A stretch of 64,000 bases of DNA, taken from an archaeon. GTDB lineage: Archaea > Nanobdellota > Nanobdellia > Woesearchaeales > GW2011-AR9. The notes under the pieces are model-generated. The model saw nothing but the letters and a program-made list of their open reading frames with translations. It searched no databases and was not told the origin of the DNA. Below, one piece after another: positions 16,743 to 25,600 of this stretch (position 1 is the first letter of the stretch; each line of letters opens with the position of its first letter). Location of the stretch: the NCBI GenBank assembly GCA_018670085.1, contig JABHRS010000029.1, positions 1 through 64,000 on the forward strand, in the 5' to 3' direction. A program made the position numbers and the translations under genes.

Positions 16743-16816
16743 TGGAGCCCCGACCTGGAATTGAACCAAGAGCTTATCCCTACAAAGGACATGTGTTAGC
16801 ATTACACCATAGGGGC
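16743..16816 (-). tRNA. tRNA-Thr (anticodon UGU), atypical D loop, CCA encoded
   Basis: Read on the minus strand: acceptor GCCCCTA/TCGGGGC with one mismatch (T6-C67), D stem GTGT/ACAC, anticodon stem TGTCC/GGATA with loop TTTGTAG (anticodon TGT), four-base variable loop, T stem CTTGG/CCAGG with loop TTCAATT, discriminator T, then CCA. The 71-base body folds well. U73, G1-C72, C2-G71 and anticodon GU at 35-36 agree with threonine identity. The D loop is only seven bases (AATGCTA) with C where G19 should be, so the 19-56 contact is lost. The other two tRNA genes in the window have no encoded CCA. It lies eight bases after the DegT gene, in line with FemAB-like genes. Confidence 0.8.
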
Positions 16817-16824
16817 ATTGATAT

Positions 16825-17850
16825 TTATTTACTGTTAAATTGATTAAAAGCCTTTCTATAAGACTTACAAAAACCCCGAATAATAAAATTTGGGAAATAT
16901 GGATTATTAGGTGCGAAAATAAGTTTATCTCCAATCGCTGTTCCCTTCCACGGTGGAAGAAAATAAAAATTATCCTTCACAGCTAAATCCCTAACTTCTT
17001 TATTTGGAAAACGAAATGACAAATAAGTATATGCAGAATCTGCTGTAGTTTCAATCTCTTGAGTTTTGACATACTTTTGAATATACTCGAAGTTTCGCTT
17101 TCGGCGTTTGATACTGGAATCCAACAAATATAGTTGAATCAATGATAGGAAAGCTTCCACTTCTGAACATTTAAAATGTCTATCAAGCGCTAAAACTAAT
17201 TTCAAATCCACTCTGTTTCTAGCATAATCAATCATCCATTTTGAAGGGATAAATCCGTAACCATCATAAAGCGATGCGATTAATCTTTTTGGATAATCGA
17301 TGAAGGCACGTGCTGGTTTGTGCAGCTGATCTCTAATCTCTGCTGCTTTGGAAATATCATTATTACTGAACATGGCACCGCCACCAATGTTTACTAATTG
17401 TTTGGTTAAACTGTAGACCGCGTAATCTGCGATACTACCAACTGGTTTTCCAAGATGTTTTGCGCCTAATGCTTGTGCCACATCTTCAATTAGAATTAAA
17501 TTGTGTTCTTTACAAAGTGCTTTAACTTCATGAATTCCAGTGGGGTTACCATAAGTGTGAACAAAAATTACTGCTTTGGTATTTTTAGTTAGATGTTTTT
17601 TGATTTTTTCTGCGCTAAGGTTATAGGTACTTTCATCAACATCAACTGCAATTGCGGTTGCCCCTGCTTCATTAACTGTTTGAGGGATTGTATCACAAAT
17701 AAATGATTGAACGATAACCTCATCTTCTTTTTTGAAGTCTAACATTTTAATTAGACAAAAAATTGCATTACGACAAGAGCTGAATAGCTCAACGTTTTGA
17801 GTCCCAACTCTTTTTTTGAGCCTTTTGATTAATTTTTGTTTGAAAACCAT
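16825..17850 (-). CDS. DegT/DnrJ/EryC1/StrS family aminotransferase
   Basis: 341 residues; PLP-lysine K150 in AVYSLTKQLVNIGGG, and IEDVAQALGAKH near 121-132. It is shorter than the two other DegT paralogues and diverged in its C-terminal half. It comes after a FemAB-like gene and before tRNA-Thr. Family members transaminate keto-sugar nucleotides, but some act on other substrates, and the FemAB context leaves the role open. No partner SDR directly adjoins. Confidence 0.83.
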   Translation of the reverse strand: MVFKQKLIKRLKKRVGTQNVELFSSCRNAIFCLIKMLDFKKEDEVIVQSFICDTIPQTVNEAGATAIAVDVDESTYNLSAEKIKKHLTKNTKAVIFVHTYGNPTGIHEVKALCKEHNLILIEDVAQALGAKHLGKPVGSIADYAVYSLTKQLVNIGGGAMFSNNDISKAAEIRDQLHKPARAFIDYPKRLIASLYDGYGFIPSKWMIDYARNRVDLKLVLALDRHFKCSEVEAFLSLIQLYLLDSSIKRRKRNFEYIQKYVKTQEIETTADSAYTYLSFRFPNKEVRDLAVKDNFYFLPPWKGTAIGDKLIFAPNNPYFPNFIIRGFCKSYRKAFNQFNSK

Positions 17851-17898
17851 TGTTTTATTTTTTTGTTTTTTTTTGTTGTTCTTTTTATAGATTATGAT

Positions 17899-18969
17899 TT
17901 AACTAAACTGACGAATAATTGGTGGACTGATAAGGTTGATGACAGATTTTGGTAATTTACTCCAAACTTTCCCATATAACTTGTACATACTTAGTGATGA
18001 GTCTAAATTTGGTAGATTTTTTGGATTTTTTGCATAGTAATAGTAAGGGATTTCTTCTTCTCTATTACACCAACGTTCTTTGTATTCGGTGAGTTTTCCA
18101 TCATTTAACTGTTTTGAAGATCCACCATAATCAATGTGAGTATAACCATGTTTGAATCCGTACTGAATCATTTTCCATACAAGTAAAAAATAAGGCCTAA
18201 GATGTAACTTGCTGTAATCTGCTCCACTAAAACCATAGAGAATTTCTTTTCCATGAAAATGAAAAAATCCAGCAACAATTGCTTGGTCATCTTTGTAGAT
18301 TATAGCTATTTTTGAATTTGTGGTTTTGAGTGCTTGAGAGAATATAGCTTTTGGCCAAGCTGGAACTCCGCGTTTTTTTCTAGTGTTTAAATATAAATCA
18401 TAATAAATTTCCAGAGATTCGTTGTCATTTTTGATTTCAAATTTTAAATTATTATTTGTTGCTTTTTTGATATGTTTTCGGATTTCAGGGTGTAAATTAG
18501 ACCAAGTATCTTCTAGGCTTTGATGGAAATCAATAAAGAAGTCAGTGATTGGTGTTTGTTTGGCGAAATTTTCTGGATATTGATCTTTTAGTGAAGTTTC
18601 AATTTCAGAATTTAATCCTCCACGTTGCCTGATTTCTAAGAACAAATAGTCATCTGCCATTTTAATTGCAGCATCAATAAGTTGCTTTTTTATTTCTACA
18701 GTGTCTGCAAGAATTCCACCAAAAGGAAAAAATGGAATTGAGACTAAACGTTTTCCTTCAACGAAACTTTTTGCTTCAAATAAAGGAAGAATTCCTTGAA
18801 TTTTAAGCATATCATCAATTGCCACTAAATATTTAGGAGTGAATTTGAAATGTTTTTGAATCAAATCACGAACTGCTAAACTGTGTTCGAATAGTGAATC
18901 TGGATGATTTTTTAGAAAAAGACCATATTTTGTGTGATCTGACTCTTTCATTAACCTAACTTCTAACAT
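17899..18969 (-). CDS. FemAB-like aminoacyl/acyltransferase (double-GNAT fold)
   Basis: About 356 residues; ATG 18969 is preferred over GTG 18984 because the paralogue at 19153 starts at the same point in alignment (MLEVRLMKES beside MNIKILEPSE). The C-terminal half has the FemAB/BioF2-like pattern LRPYFLLVWKMIQYGFKHGYTHIDYGGSSK, then KERWCNREEEIPYYYY. FemAB proteins add amino acids from aminoacyl-tRNA to peptidoglycan precursors; related ones occur in exopolysaccharide and PEP-CTERM loci with unknown substrates. No peptidoglycan genes are seen here, so modification of a surface glycan or lipid is more likely. Confidence 0.78.
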   Translation of the reverse strand: MLEVRLMKESDHTKYGLFLKNHPDSLFEHSLAVRDLIQKHFKFTPKYLVAIDDMLKIQGILPLFEAKSFVEGKRLVSIPFFPFGGILADTVEIKKQLIDAAIKMADDYLFLEIRQRGGLNSEIETSLKDQYPENFAKQTPITDFFIDFHQSLEDTWSNLHPEIRKHIKKATNNNLKFEIKNDNESLEIYYDLYLNTRKKRGVPAWPKAIFSQALKTTNSKIAIIYKDDQAIVAGFFHFHGKEILYGFSGADYSKLHLRPYFLLVWKMIQYGFKHGYTHIDYGGSSKQLNDGKLTEYKERWCNREEEIPYYYYAKNPKNLPNLDSSLSMYKLYGKVWSKLPKSVINLISPPIIRQFS

Positions 18970-19152
18970 ATTGTGAATTGGCACATTTGCCTTTAAGAAT
19001 CTTGTTAAATGAAAATCGTATAAATGTGTATATCGTAGCTCGGAATGAATTTTTCTTGGAATACGTTTTTCATTTTCAAAAATTAAGATAAGAAAATTTA
19101 AAGATAGTTCTTACTTTCAGGATTTTTGTTAAATAGCTCTTTTAGTACTATT

Positions 19153-20262
19153 TTAATTGAACCTTTTGATAATTAATGGGCTTATCTGGTTGATAATTGG
19201 AGATGGGAGAATTTTCCAGATCTTAGTTGCTATCTTGATGAAACCGGATTCTTCAGTATTTGGAATTTTTTTTGTGTTATTAAGATAATAGTAATAGGGG
19301 ATTTCTTCAATAGTATCAGACCAACGTTTTTTGAAAGTTAATAGGCCACCATTATTGGTTGAAGTAGTTGCACCACCTAAATTGAATACTTTGTATCCTT
19401 GTTCAGTTGCATCTTTGATTGCCTCCCACATGATTAAATGGTATGGTTGCATGGAAAGTAATTCGCGGTTGTAAGTTGCACCAGCTGCGAAGTAACGCAT
19501 TTCTGAATTGTAATAGATTAAAAAAATTGCAGCTATTGGGTCTTCATTGTGGTAAGTGATATAAATTTTGACATCACTATGATCTTTTGCTTTTGAGGAT
19601 TCTTGGTAATCAAATGAACTATTGTTACCAAAACCGTTAATAATATCTTGAAAATATTTTTTAGGATAAGCTGGAACTCCTCGATGTTTTCTAGTGCTTA
19701 AAAATAAATTGTAAAATTGATCCAAATGCATTGGAGCAACTCCTTTACTAAATGAAATTTTACTTTTTTCAGCTTTTTTGATGCCCCAACGAATGCTGCT
19801 TTTTGGAAGCTTTTTCCAGGTGATGTTAATATCTGAATCTAATTTTAAAGACATGTTGAATACATTTTTTTTTTCAATTAAATTAACTGAATTGAATATT
19901 TGATCTTGATGCTGACTGCGAATTTGTAAAAATCCTAACTCTTGATCTTTGCAGTGATCAATTGCCTTTTTGATTAATTCAGTTTTGCTTTCTGAATTAT
20001 TTGCAAGAATATTTGTGAAAATTGAATATGGACTGGAGATAAGATTTTTTGGACCAAAAAAACCTTGACACTCAAATAAAACAATGCAAGCTTGAATTAT
20101 CCCAGCGTCATCTTTTGCAATAAAATTTATTGGTTTATGTTTAAAATTATCTTGTAGAATTTTAGCCCATGTTAGGCTGTGTTCAAACTGGGCAGAACTA
20201 TTCTGACTGATAAATTTAGAATAATCATCATATTCGCTTGGTTCTAGAATTTTGATATTCAT
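19153..20262 (-). CDS. FemAB-like aminoacyl/acyltransferase, second paralogue
   Basis: 369 residues, same layout as the previous gene: N-terminal GNAT-like half (SAQFEHSLTWAKILQDNFKHK) and C-terminal half with STRKHRGVPAYPKKYF, QPYHLIMWEAIKDATEQGYKVFNLGGA and KKRWSDTIEEIPYYYY. Both paralogues share the R-KRGVPA-PK motif and the closing EIPYYYY block, so they arose by duplication. The 183-base gap between them, and promoter-like AT-rich sequence before each, suggest separate transcription. Substrate unknown. Confidence 0.78.
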   Translation of the reverse strand: MNIKILEPSEYDDYSKFISQNSSAQFEHSLTWAKILQDNFKHKPINFIAKDDAGIIQACIVLFECQGFFGPKNLISSPYSIFTNILANNSESKTELIKKAIDHCKDQELGFLQIRSQHQDQIFNSVNLIEKKNVFNMSLKLDSDINITWKKLPKSSIRWGIKKAEKSKISFSKGVAPMHLDQFYNLFLSTRKHRGVPAYPKKYFQDIINGFGNNSSFDYQESSKAKDHSDVKIYITYHNEDPIAAIFLIYYNSEMRYFAAGATYNRELLSMQPYHLIMWEAIKDATEQGYKVFNLGGATTSTNNGGLLTFKKRWSDTIEEIPYYYYLNNTKKIPNTEESGFIKIATKIWKILPSPIINQISPLIIKRFN

Positions 20263-20373
20263 ACTAATTTTTTTGATTCTCTGTTTTTAAGCTTAATGAA
20301 TTTGTGGATTATTTCTTGGGTTTAATACCCCAGAGTTCTGTTCCGAGGGATAGCCAATTTTCGGATTTCTATT

Positions 20374-21321
20374 TTATTCTTGCTTATTTTTTGATTTCTG
20401 ATTGATATACTCTTTTGAAGGAATAATCTCATGGGTTCTGGTCAGAATTTTAAGCACAGTTTCGATTCTGTTGATCCTAAGCTCAACTGGGTGTCCCTTT
20501 AGATGGGCAAGTCTTTTGTCATCAACTGTGTCAGAAAGATCAGCTGCATGAAATTCATAATTAATATCTTGGCAAAGTAGTTTTGTGAGCCAAAGGGTTG
20601 GGATAATGAATGGGCTGCCAAGTTTTAAGGCGAAGGTTGCGTGAATAGGAAATCTAAAAATTGGTGCAACAGTGCAAGGAAACTCTTTGATCTTTCTTTC
20701 ACGAACGGTTTCTTTCCATTCCTTTTTGCTGTTTGGAGAATATATTCTATTTTTAGCAAGACCCCAAATTGCTTTTGGTCCATGACTTGGGCTTTTTGTT
20801 CTAGTTAGAAATGCGTAAGTTTTGAGAATTAAAGGATAAGACCAAGTCGGAATTACTGATGAATCGTATTGATAATTAAGTGTTTCTAACAGATTTATAG
20901 TGGCTGCGTTGGCATCGTAACCTGGGGCTTTGAATCCAACGGGATCAACTCCGATTGTTTTTTTGATCAGTTGATGTGCTTTTTGAATCTGATTTTTTTG
21001 AATTTCGATTGGAAGGGATCTAAATCCAAAGGGGTGATCGTATGTATGATTTGCAATTTCGTGTCCAGAGCTATGAAGTTGTCTGATCAACTCTGCTTTT
21101 TCTGGGTCTTCAAGATCTTTTGCAATAGTAAAAAATGTGGCTTTGATGTTATATTTGTCAAACAGTTTAATGAACCTTGGAATTGAAGACATAAAAACTG
21201 GGTCAGGTGAAATTGGAGCTTCGTGCCCATAATATCCAAGATTAGTCCAAAGACCATCAAGATCAACTTGTACTGTTGCGAAGGGTTTTTGTTTTGTCTT
21301 TGTTTGTGACATTTTATTCAT
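20374..21321 (-). CDS. polysaccharide deacetylase (NodB homology, CE4)
   Basis: 315 residues. NodB domain motifs are visible: motif 1 ATVQVDLDGLW, where the second D is the metal ligand; motif 2 HEIANHTYDHP, giving the two histidines of the metal triad; and GFKAPGYDAN as motif 3. Such enzymes remove N-acetyl groups from GlcNAc-type sugars with a divalent metal. There is no signal peptide, so it may act on a cytoplasmic or lipid-linked substrate. Its place beside FemAB-like genes resembles bacterial exopolysaccharide clusters, where deacetylase and FemAB go together. Start is ATG 21321 or ATG 21312. Confidence 0.85.
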   Translation of the reverse strand: MNKMSQTKTKQKPFATVQVDLDGLWTNLGYYGHEAPISPDPVFMSSIPRFIKLFDKYNIKATFFTIAKDLEDPEKAELIRQLHSSGHEIANHTYDHPFGFRSLPIEIQKNQIQKAHQLIKKTIGVDPVGFKAPGYDANAATINLLETLNYQYDSSVIPTWSYPLILKTYAFLTRTKSPSHGPKAIWGLAKNRIYSPNSKKEWKETVRERKIKEFPCTVAPIFRFPIHATFALKLGSPFIIPTLWLTKLLCQDINYEFHAADLSDTVDDKRLAHLKGHPVELRINRIETVLKILTRTHEIIPSKEYINQKSKNKQE

Positions 21322-21395
21322 GTTTTTTTTATTTTAATATTTTATTTTAATATTTTATTTTTAATAATTTGTGATATTAACTAATTGTTAATTAA

Positions 21396-23396
21396 CTAGA
21401 TTATAGAAGGAACAAATGAGCCTTGATCTAGTTTGAAGATGAATATAATTGTACTCTCTTGAACGGCTTCACTAGTGTCAAGATCTCTTACAACAACATG
21501 TTGTAGTTGAAACCCAACGGATGAAAAATAATCTAAACTGCCTTGGGTTAACCTTTCTCCACCGCAGTAATCATAATACCATCTTGGTTGAGTATATTCC
21601 CAAATATCAATCTCTAACCAGATTGTATTGTCAGCACTCAAATTTTTCATATCTTTTTCAAAATTTTGTTGACCATTAGAGTTTAACACTTGATCACAAT
21701 AATCATAGTCTCTAAAATTTTCATGATATCTTTCGCCTCTGAGCCAATATAAATTACCACCAAGTATCGGACTATCAAGAGCTCCTTCACTGTAATAATC
21801 TACTCCTGAAAAAGCGTGCATCATTCTAGGAGACCCGGAAAACAATAAATCATCATCACCCATGTTATCCATTAGAAAGTCTCCAGCCTCTTGTAACCCA
21901 GCATAAGACATTGATCTTGCTTCAATAATCTGGTCAGCAACAGTGTAAGATGGAATTGCCAGGAATAAAGTAATTATAACAATTAAAATTACTTTAACAT
22001 GTTTTGTGGAAAATTTGGATGCAATAGAAGAGATTTCTTCAATTGCAAATGCGGCTAGCAATACAGCAATTGAAAGAAGAGGAAGCATATAACGGTCTTG
22101 TGTATGATCGACACTAGTTTCAAAATAAAGATAATATGTAAATCCAATTATCAATAACGGATAGATCTTTTTTTGTTTGTATATGAAAGTAAATATTAAC
22201 CCTATTATGAAAAGGATTATCAAATATGTTCCAAGAATATATTTTAACTGATCCAAAGCTTCTAAACCGAAAGGCATTCCTCTTTGCTGAGTCATTAAAC
22301 CAAATAAACGCCCAAGTAAATTTGCGTTAAAAAAAGTATTTGCAATTAAATGAGCTGATATTACAGTCCCAACTGGAATTAGCCAGGAGATTAGAACAGC
22401 TTTATCTTTGAACATATTTTGTCTTTTTATTAGAATGTTGTAGATGAAAAATCCTAAAATAAATAGAACTGCTTGCATTTTATGAAATAAAGTTGCAATC
22501 AAAGAGATTGCAGTTAGAAAGGCCCAATAGTACCTAGGATTATTTGTAGTCCAAGCTTTAACAGATTTCAAAGTAATGGATTTTAAGTTAATGGAGTTTA
22601 AATTAAAGGATTTTAAGTTTAATTTATTATTTTCATGATCTGATTTAATTTTATGTTTGTGTGTAACCTGCGATGCATTCTTTGTCTGAACTACAGCTTC
22701 AGTTGAATCTTGATTATTTTCTGCTTCACTGTTTAATTCTAAATTTTCTTTTTCTGGATGAGTATCGATTAAATCTTTTGTTTCTTTTTTTACTGTTTCT
22801 TCCTTTATTTCCTCTACATCTGTTAACTTTGTAATCTCTGGATTTTTTGATTTCTCAAATCTAATTAGACAATATAGAAAAATGACTAAACTTACAGTTA
22901 CTGGGGCGTCACCGAGTGGTCTTACTGAATAAAATGAAAATATATGATTAAATGCAAATAAAGTTGCTGCAATCAAACCAGTAAATTTTCCGTTTAACTC
23001 TTTTCCTAAGAAATACATAAATGTAATCCCAACAATTGAATAGGTTAATGCCATTAATTTTCCAGCTACAAAGATATCTCTAATAAATAAATAATAAACT
23101 GCAGTAATAGTTTGTGGTAAGGCATAATCTCCAGTATAATAATCAATATTGAATATCATTGAAAGAGGATCAGTTGCTGCTTTGAATGAATACCAAAGAT
23201 GTACTGCAGCATCATTCCAGATACTCTCCATAGAAAAATATTTGAGTCTAAATACGATCGCTAAAGATAAAATTATCAGAAAAGTGAGAAAATAATAGTC
23301 TTTTGATAGGGTAGAGAATAATTTTGTAAGCTTTTTTTTAAAATCATTAAAATGATTCAAGCTTTTCTTTTCTTCTGTTGGAATATTTTCTTCCAT
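21396..23396 (-). CDS. large GT39/PMT-like membrane glycosyltransferase, paralogue A
   Basis: 666 residues: a short cytoplasmic N-terminus, TM1 near 35-52, a first outer loop with WNDAAVHLW, about a dozen membrane helices, a 100-residue polar K/E/N-rich insertion near 185-285, and a C-terminal outer domain (YWLRGERYHENFRDYDYC, then IWEYTQPRWYYDYCGG). The acidic residue in the first loop fits the GT-C catalytic position. About 90 bases downstream of its paralogue at 23488, with which it shares the first-loop and C-terminal blocks. GGAGAT before ATG 23396 is a Shine-Dalgarno. Donor is probably a dolichyl-phosphate sugar; the acceptor is unknown. Confidence 0.77.
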   Translation of the reverse strand: MEENIPTEEKKSLNHFNDFKKKLTKLFSTLSKDYYFLTFLIILSLAIVFRLKYFSMESIWNDAAVHLWYSFKAATDPLSMIFNIDYYTGDYALPQTITAVYYLFIRDIFVAGKLMALTYSIVGITFMYFLGKELNGKFTGLIAATLFAFNHIFSFYSVRPLGDAPVTVSLVIFLYCLIRFEKSKNPEITKLTDVEEIKEETVKKETKDLIDTHPEKENLELNSEAENNQDSTEAVVQTKNASQVTHKHKIKSDHENNKLNLKSFNLNSINLKSITLKSVKAWTTNNPRYYWAFLTAISLIATLFHKMQAVLFILGFFIYNILIKRQNMFKDKAVLISWLIPVGTVISAHLIANTFFNANLLGRLFGLMTQQRGMPFGLEALDQLKYILGTYLIILFIIGLIFTFIYKQKKIYPLLIIGFTYYLYFETSVDHTQDRYMLPLLSIAVLLAAFAIEEISSIASKFSTKHVKVILIVIITLFLAIPSYTVADQIIEARSMSYAGLQEAGDFLMDNMGDDDLLFSGSPRMMHAFSGVDYYSEGALDSPILGGNLYWLRGERYHENFRDYDYCDQVLNSNGQQNFEKDMKNLSADNTIWLEIDIWEYTQPRWYYDYCGGERLTQGSLDYFSSVGFQLQHVVVRDLDTSEAVQESTIIFIFKLDQGSFVPSII
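22559..22618. repeat. 15-bp tandem repeat inside the glycosyltransferase gene
   Basis: Three close 15-base units (TAATGGATTTTAAGT and variants) plus one diverged copy. On the minus strand they encode a five-residue repeat of the type N-L-K-S-I within the polar insertion (NLKSF, NLNSI, NLKSI, TLKSV). The paralogue has no such array. Confidence 0.7.
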
Positions 23397-23487
23397 ATTA
23401 TCTCCATGATTATATTATTTTGTTTTTATTCTTTATATTATAAATATGTGTGTTTAAATTTGCCTGTTTAAATTTATGTCAAATATT

Positions 23488-25473
23488 TTATTCAGATTGT
23501 TCTTTTTTGAATACAAAAATAACTGGGACATTCCTATTTGCTTCACCTGGACCAACATCTCTGATAACATAATGAACTAATTCAAAACCAAGTGAAGTGA
23601 AGTAATCTAAACTATCTTGTTGTAGTCTACTTCCACCACAATGATCATAATACCACCTAGGTTGGGTGTACTCCCAGATATCAATCTCTAACCAGATTGT
23701 GTGTTCTGTTGTAAAATTGGCAATGTCTGTTTCAAAATTTTCTTGTGCGTTAGGATTAACCACTTCATCACAATGATCAAAGTTTCTAAAATTTTCATGA
23801 TACCTCTCACCACGAAGCCAATACAAATCACCACCTCTTAACGGACTATCAACTGCACCGTTACTATAGAATTCCATATTAGTAAAAGGTCTCATCATCC
23901 TTGGAGAACCGGCAAAGAGTATGTCATTCTCACCCATGTTTTCTTGTAGAAAATCACCTGCTTCTTCTAAACCTAAATATCCATATGAATTATAATCAAT
24001 TAATGGAACAGCAATAGCTAAAAATTGGAACACTATACAAATAGTTATCAATATAGCAACTGGCATTTTGAGTTTCTTGTGTGAGAAGTTAGAGATAATT
24101 GTGCTCAACTCTTCTATTGCAAAAGCTGCAAGTAATATTCCAACTGCAAGAATTGGTAACATATATCTCTCTTGAGTATGATCAACATTGATTTCAAAAT
24201 ATAACCAGTAAAAAATACTCATGGTAATAAGTGGATAAAATTTTTTCTGTTTGTATAAGATTACAAATAACAATCCTACAAAAATGAATGGAATTAGGTA
24301 CCAAGAAAACATTCCTTGAATTCTCCCTAATGCTTCTAAACCAAACGGCATGCCCCTAAATTGAGCCATTAACCCAAAGAGTCTACCTAAAAGATTTTTG
24401 CCAAAAAAAGTAACGGCTACAATATGAACTGCAATCACACCAAACACTGGGATGAACCAGGTTGCGAAGATTCCTTTGTCTTTGAACATCTCTTTTCGTT
24501 TGAAAATGATCATATATATTGGGATGCTTAATACTAAAATTGAAGCCTGAACTTTATGCAACATTGTTGCCAATAAAGAAATCCCTGTTAATATTCCCCA
24601 AAATAATTTTGATTGAGTAATTTTATTGATTGATAAACCCTTAACTTTTTCAGTAATGGATTTTATATTATAATTTTGAATTTTTAGTAAATCTTTGAAC
24701 TCAAAAGATGACGAATGGTCCTTTGGCATACTTTCTGTTCTAATCAAACAGTAAAAGAAAAATATCACACTAACAGCTAGTGGGGCGTCTCCAAGTGGTC
24801 TAATGGAATAATGTAGGAAAGCATGATTAAATCCAAACAATATAGCTGCTATAAGTCCAGTAAACTTATTTCTAAGTTTTGTTCCAATGATGTATATTAA
24901 TATTGAAGCTAAAACAGCATAAGTTAGTGCCATTAATTTTCCTGCTAAAAATATTTTGTTAGTGAATAAATAATAAAATGCAGTAAGTGTTTGCGGAATT
25001 GCATAATCACCAAGATAGTAATTAATTGAAAAAAATGAAGCTATTGGTTCAGTCACAGCCTCAATTGCAAACCACAAATGAACCGCAGAATCATTCCAAA
25101 TACTTTCTATTGAGAAATACTTCAAATGAAATAAAACTGTTAATGTTAAAATGATTAAAAATGCTAAATTATAATGATCAAGGATTAACTTGGTTTTTAA
25201 AAAGGTGAAGATATTATTGATTTTGGAATTTAATTTACTTGGTTTAGATTTTTTTGAATCAGTTTTTTTTGGATTTTGGTTTATTTTATGACTCTCACTT
25301 GAATGTTTCGGTTGAGAGATGATTGGATTATTGGATTTAGTTTTACTTTTAACGGTTTTTACAATTGGATTAGAAATATCTATTTTGAAATCAGGGAGAT
25401 TTTTTTCTATGTTGACAGTTTTTATCTCTTCAATTCCTGGAAAATTATCTTGACTATTTTCTTTTTTCGCCAT
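23488..25473 (-). CDS. large GT39/PMT-like membrane glycosyltransferase, paralogue B
   Basis: 661 residues from ATG 25473 (MAKKENSQDN). The track start ten codons earlier lacks a ribosome site, while GGTG lies just before 25473. Same layout as paralogue A: WNDSAVHLW in the first outer loop, a GLEALGRIQGM segment, YWLRGERYHENFRNFDHC and IWEYTQPRWYYDHCGG at the C-terminus. The N-terminal 100 residues are polar, rich in K, S, N and P. Probably a recent duplication; the two may add the same kind of sugar to different acceptors. Confidence 0.77.
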   Translation of the reverse strand: MAKKENSQDNFPGIEEIKTVNIEKNLPDFKIDISNPIVKTVKSKTKSNNPIISQPKHSSESHKINQNPKKTDSKKSKPSKLNSKINNIFTFLKTKLILDHYNLAFLIILTLTVLFHLKYFSIESIWNDSAVHLWFAIEAVTEPIASFFSINYYLGDYAIPQTLTAFYYLFTNKIFLAGKLMALTYAVLASILIYIIGTKLRNKFTGLIAAILFGFNHAFLHYSIRPLGDAPLAVSVIFFFYCLIRTESMPKDHSSSFEFKDLLKIQNYNIKSITEKVKGLSINKITQSKLFWGILTGISLLATMLHKVQASILVLSIPIYMIIFKRKEMFKDKGIFATWFIPVFGVIAVHIVAVTFFGKNLLGRLFGLMAQFRGMPFGLEALGRIQGMFSWYLIPFIFVGLLFVILYKQKKFYPLITMSIFYWLYFEINVDHTQERYMLPILAVGILLAAFAIEELSTIISNFSHKKLKMPVAILITICIVFQFLAIAVPLIDYNSYGYLGLEEAGDFLQENMGENDILFAGSPRMMRPFTNMEFYSNGAVDSPLRGGDLYWLRGERYHENFRNFDHCDEVVNPNAQENFETDIANFTTEHTIWLEIDIWEYTQPRWYYDHCGGSRLQQDSLDYFTSLGFELVHYVIRDVGPGEANRNVPVIFVFKKEQSE

Positions 25474-25567
25474 AAAACACCAAAACTCAACATATTTGCA
25501 CAAAATTATCTTTATAAGATTATTGTAACTAGGATTATTTTTTAGAAGTTTAGATGAATTTTAGTTA

Positions 25568-25597
25568 ATAAAAAAAGAATAAAAAAGAATAAAAAAA
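25568..25597 (-). terminator. T-rich terminator after the SDR epimerase gene
   Basis: On the minus strand three T7/T6/T7 runs separated by ATTC follow the stop codon within a few bases, typical archaeal termination. Confidence 0.5.
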
Positions 25598-25600
25598 TGA

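Noticed and set aside
16671-16934. 87-residue minus-strand ORF over tRNA-Thr
   Set aside because: It reads straight through the tRNA and the ends of two real genes; no promoter or start site fits.
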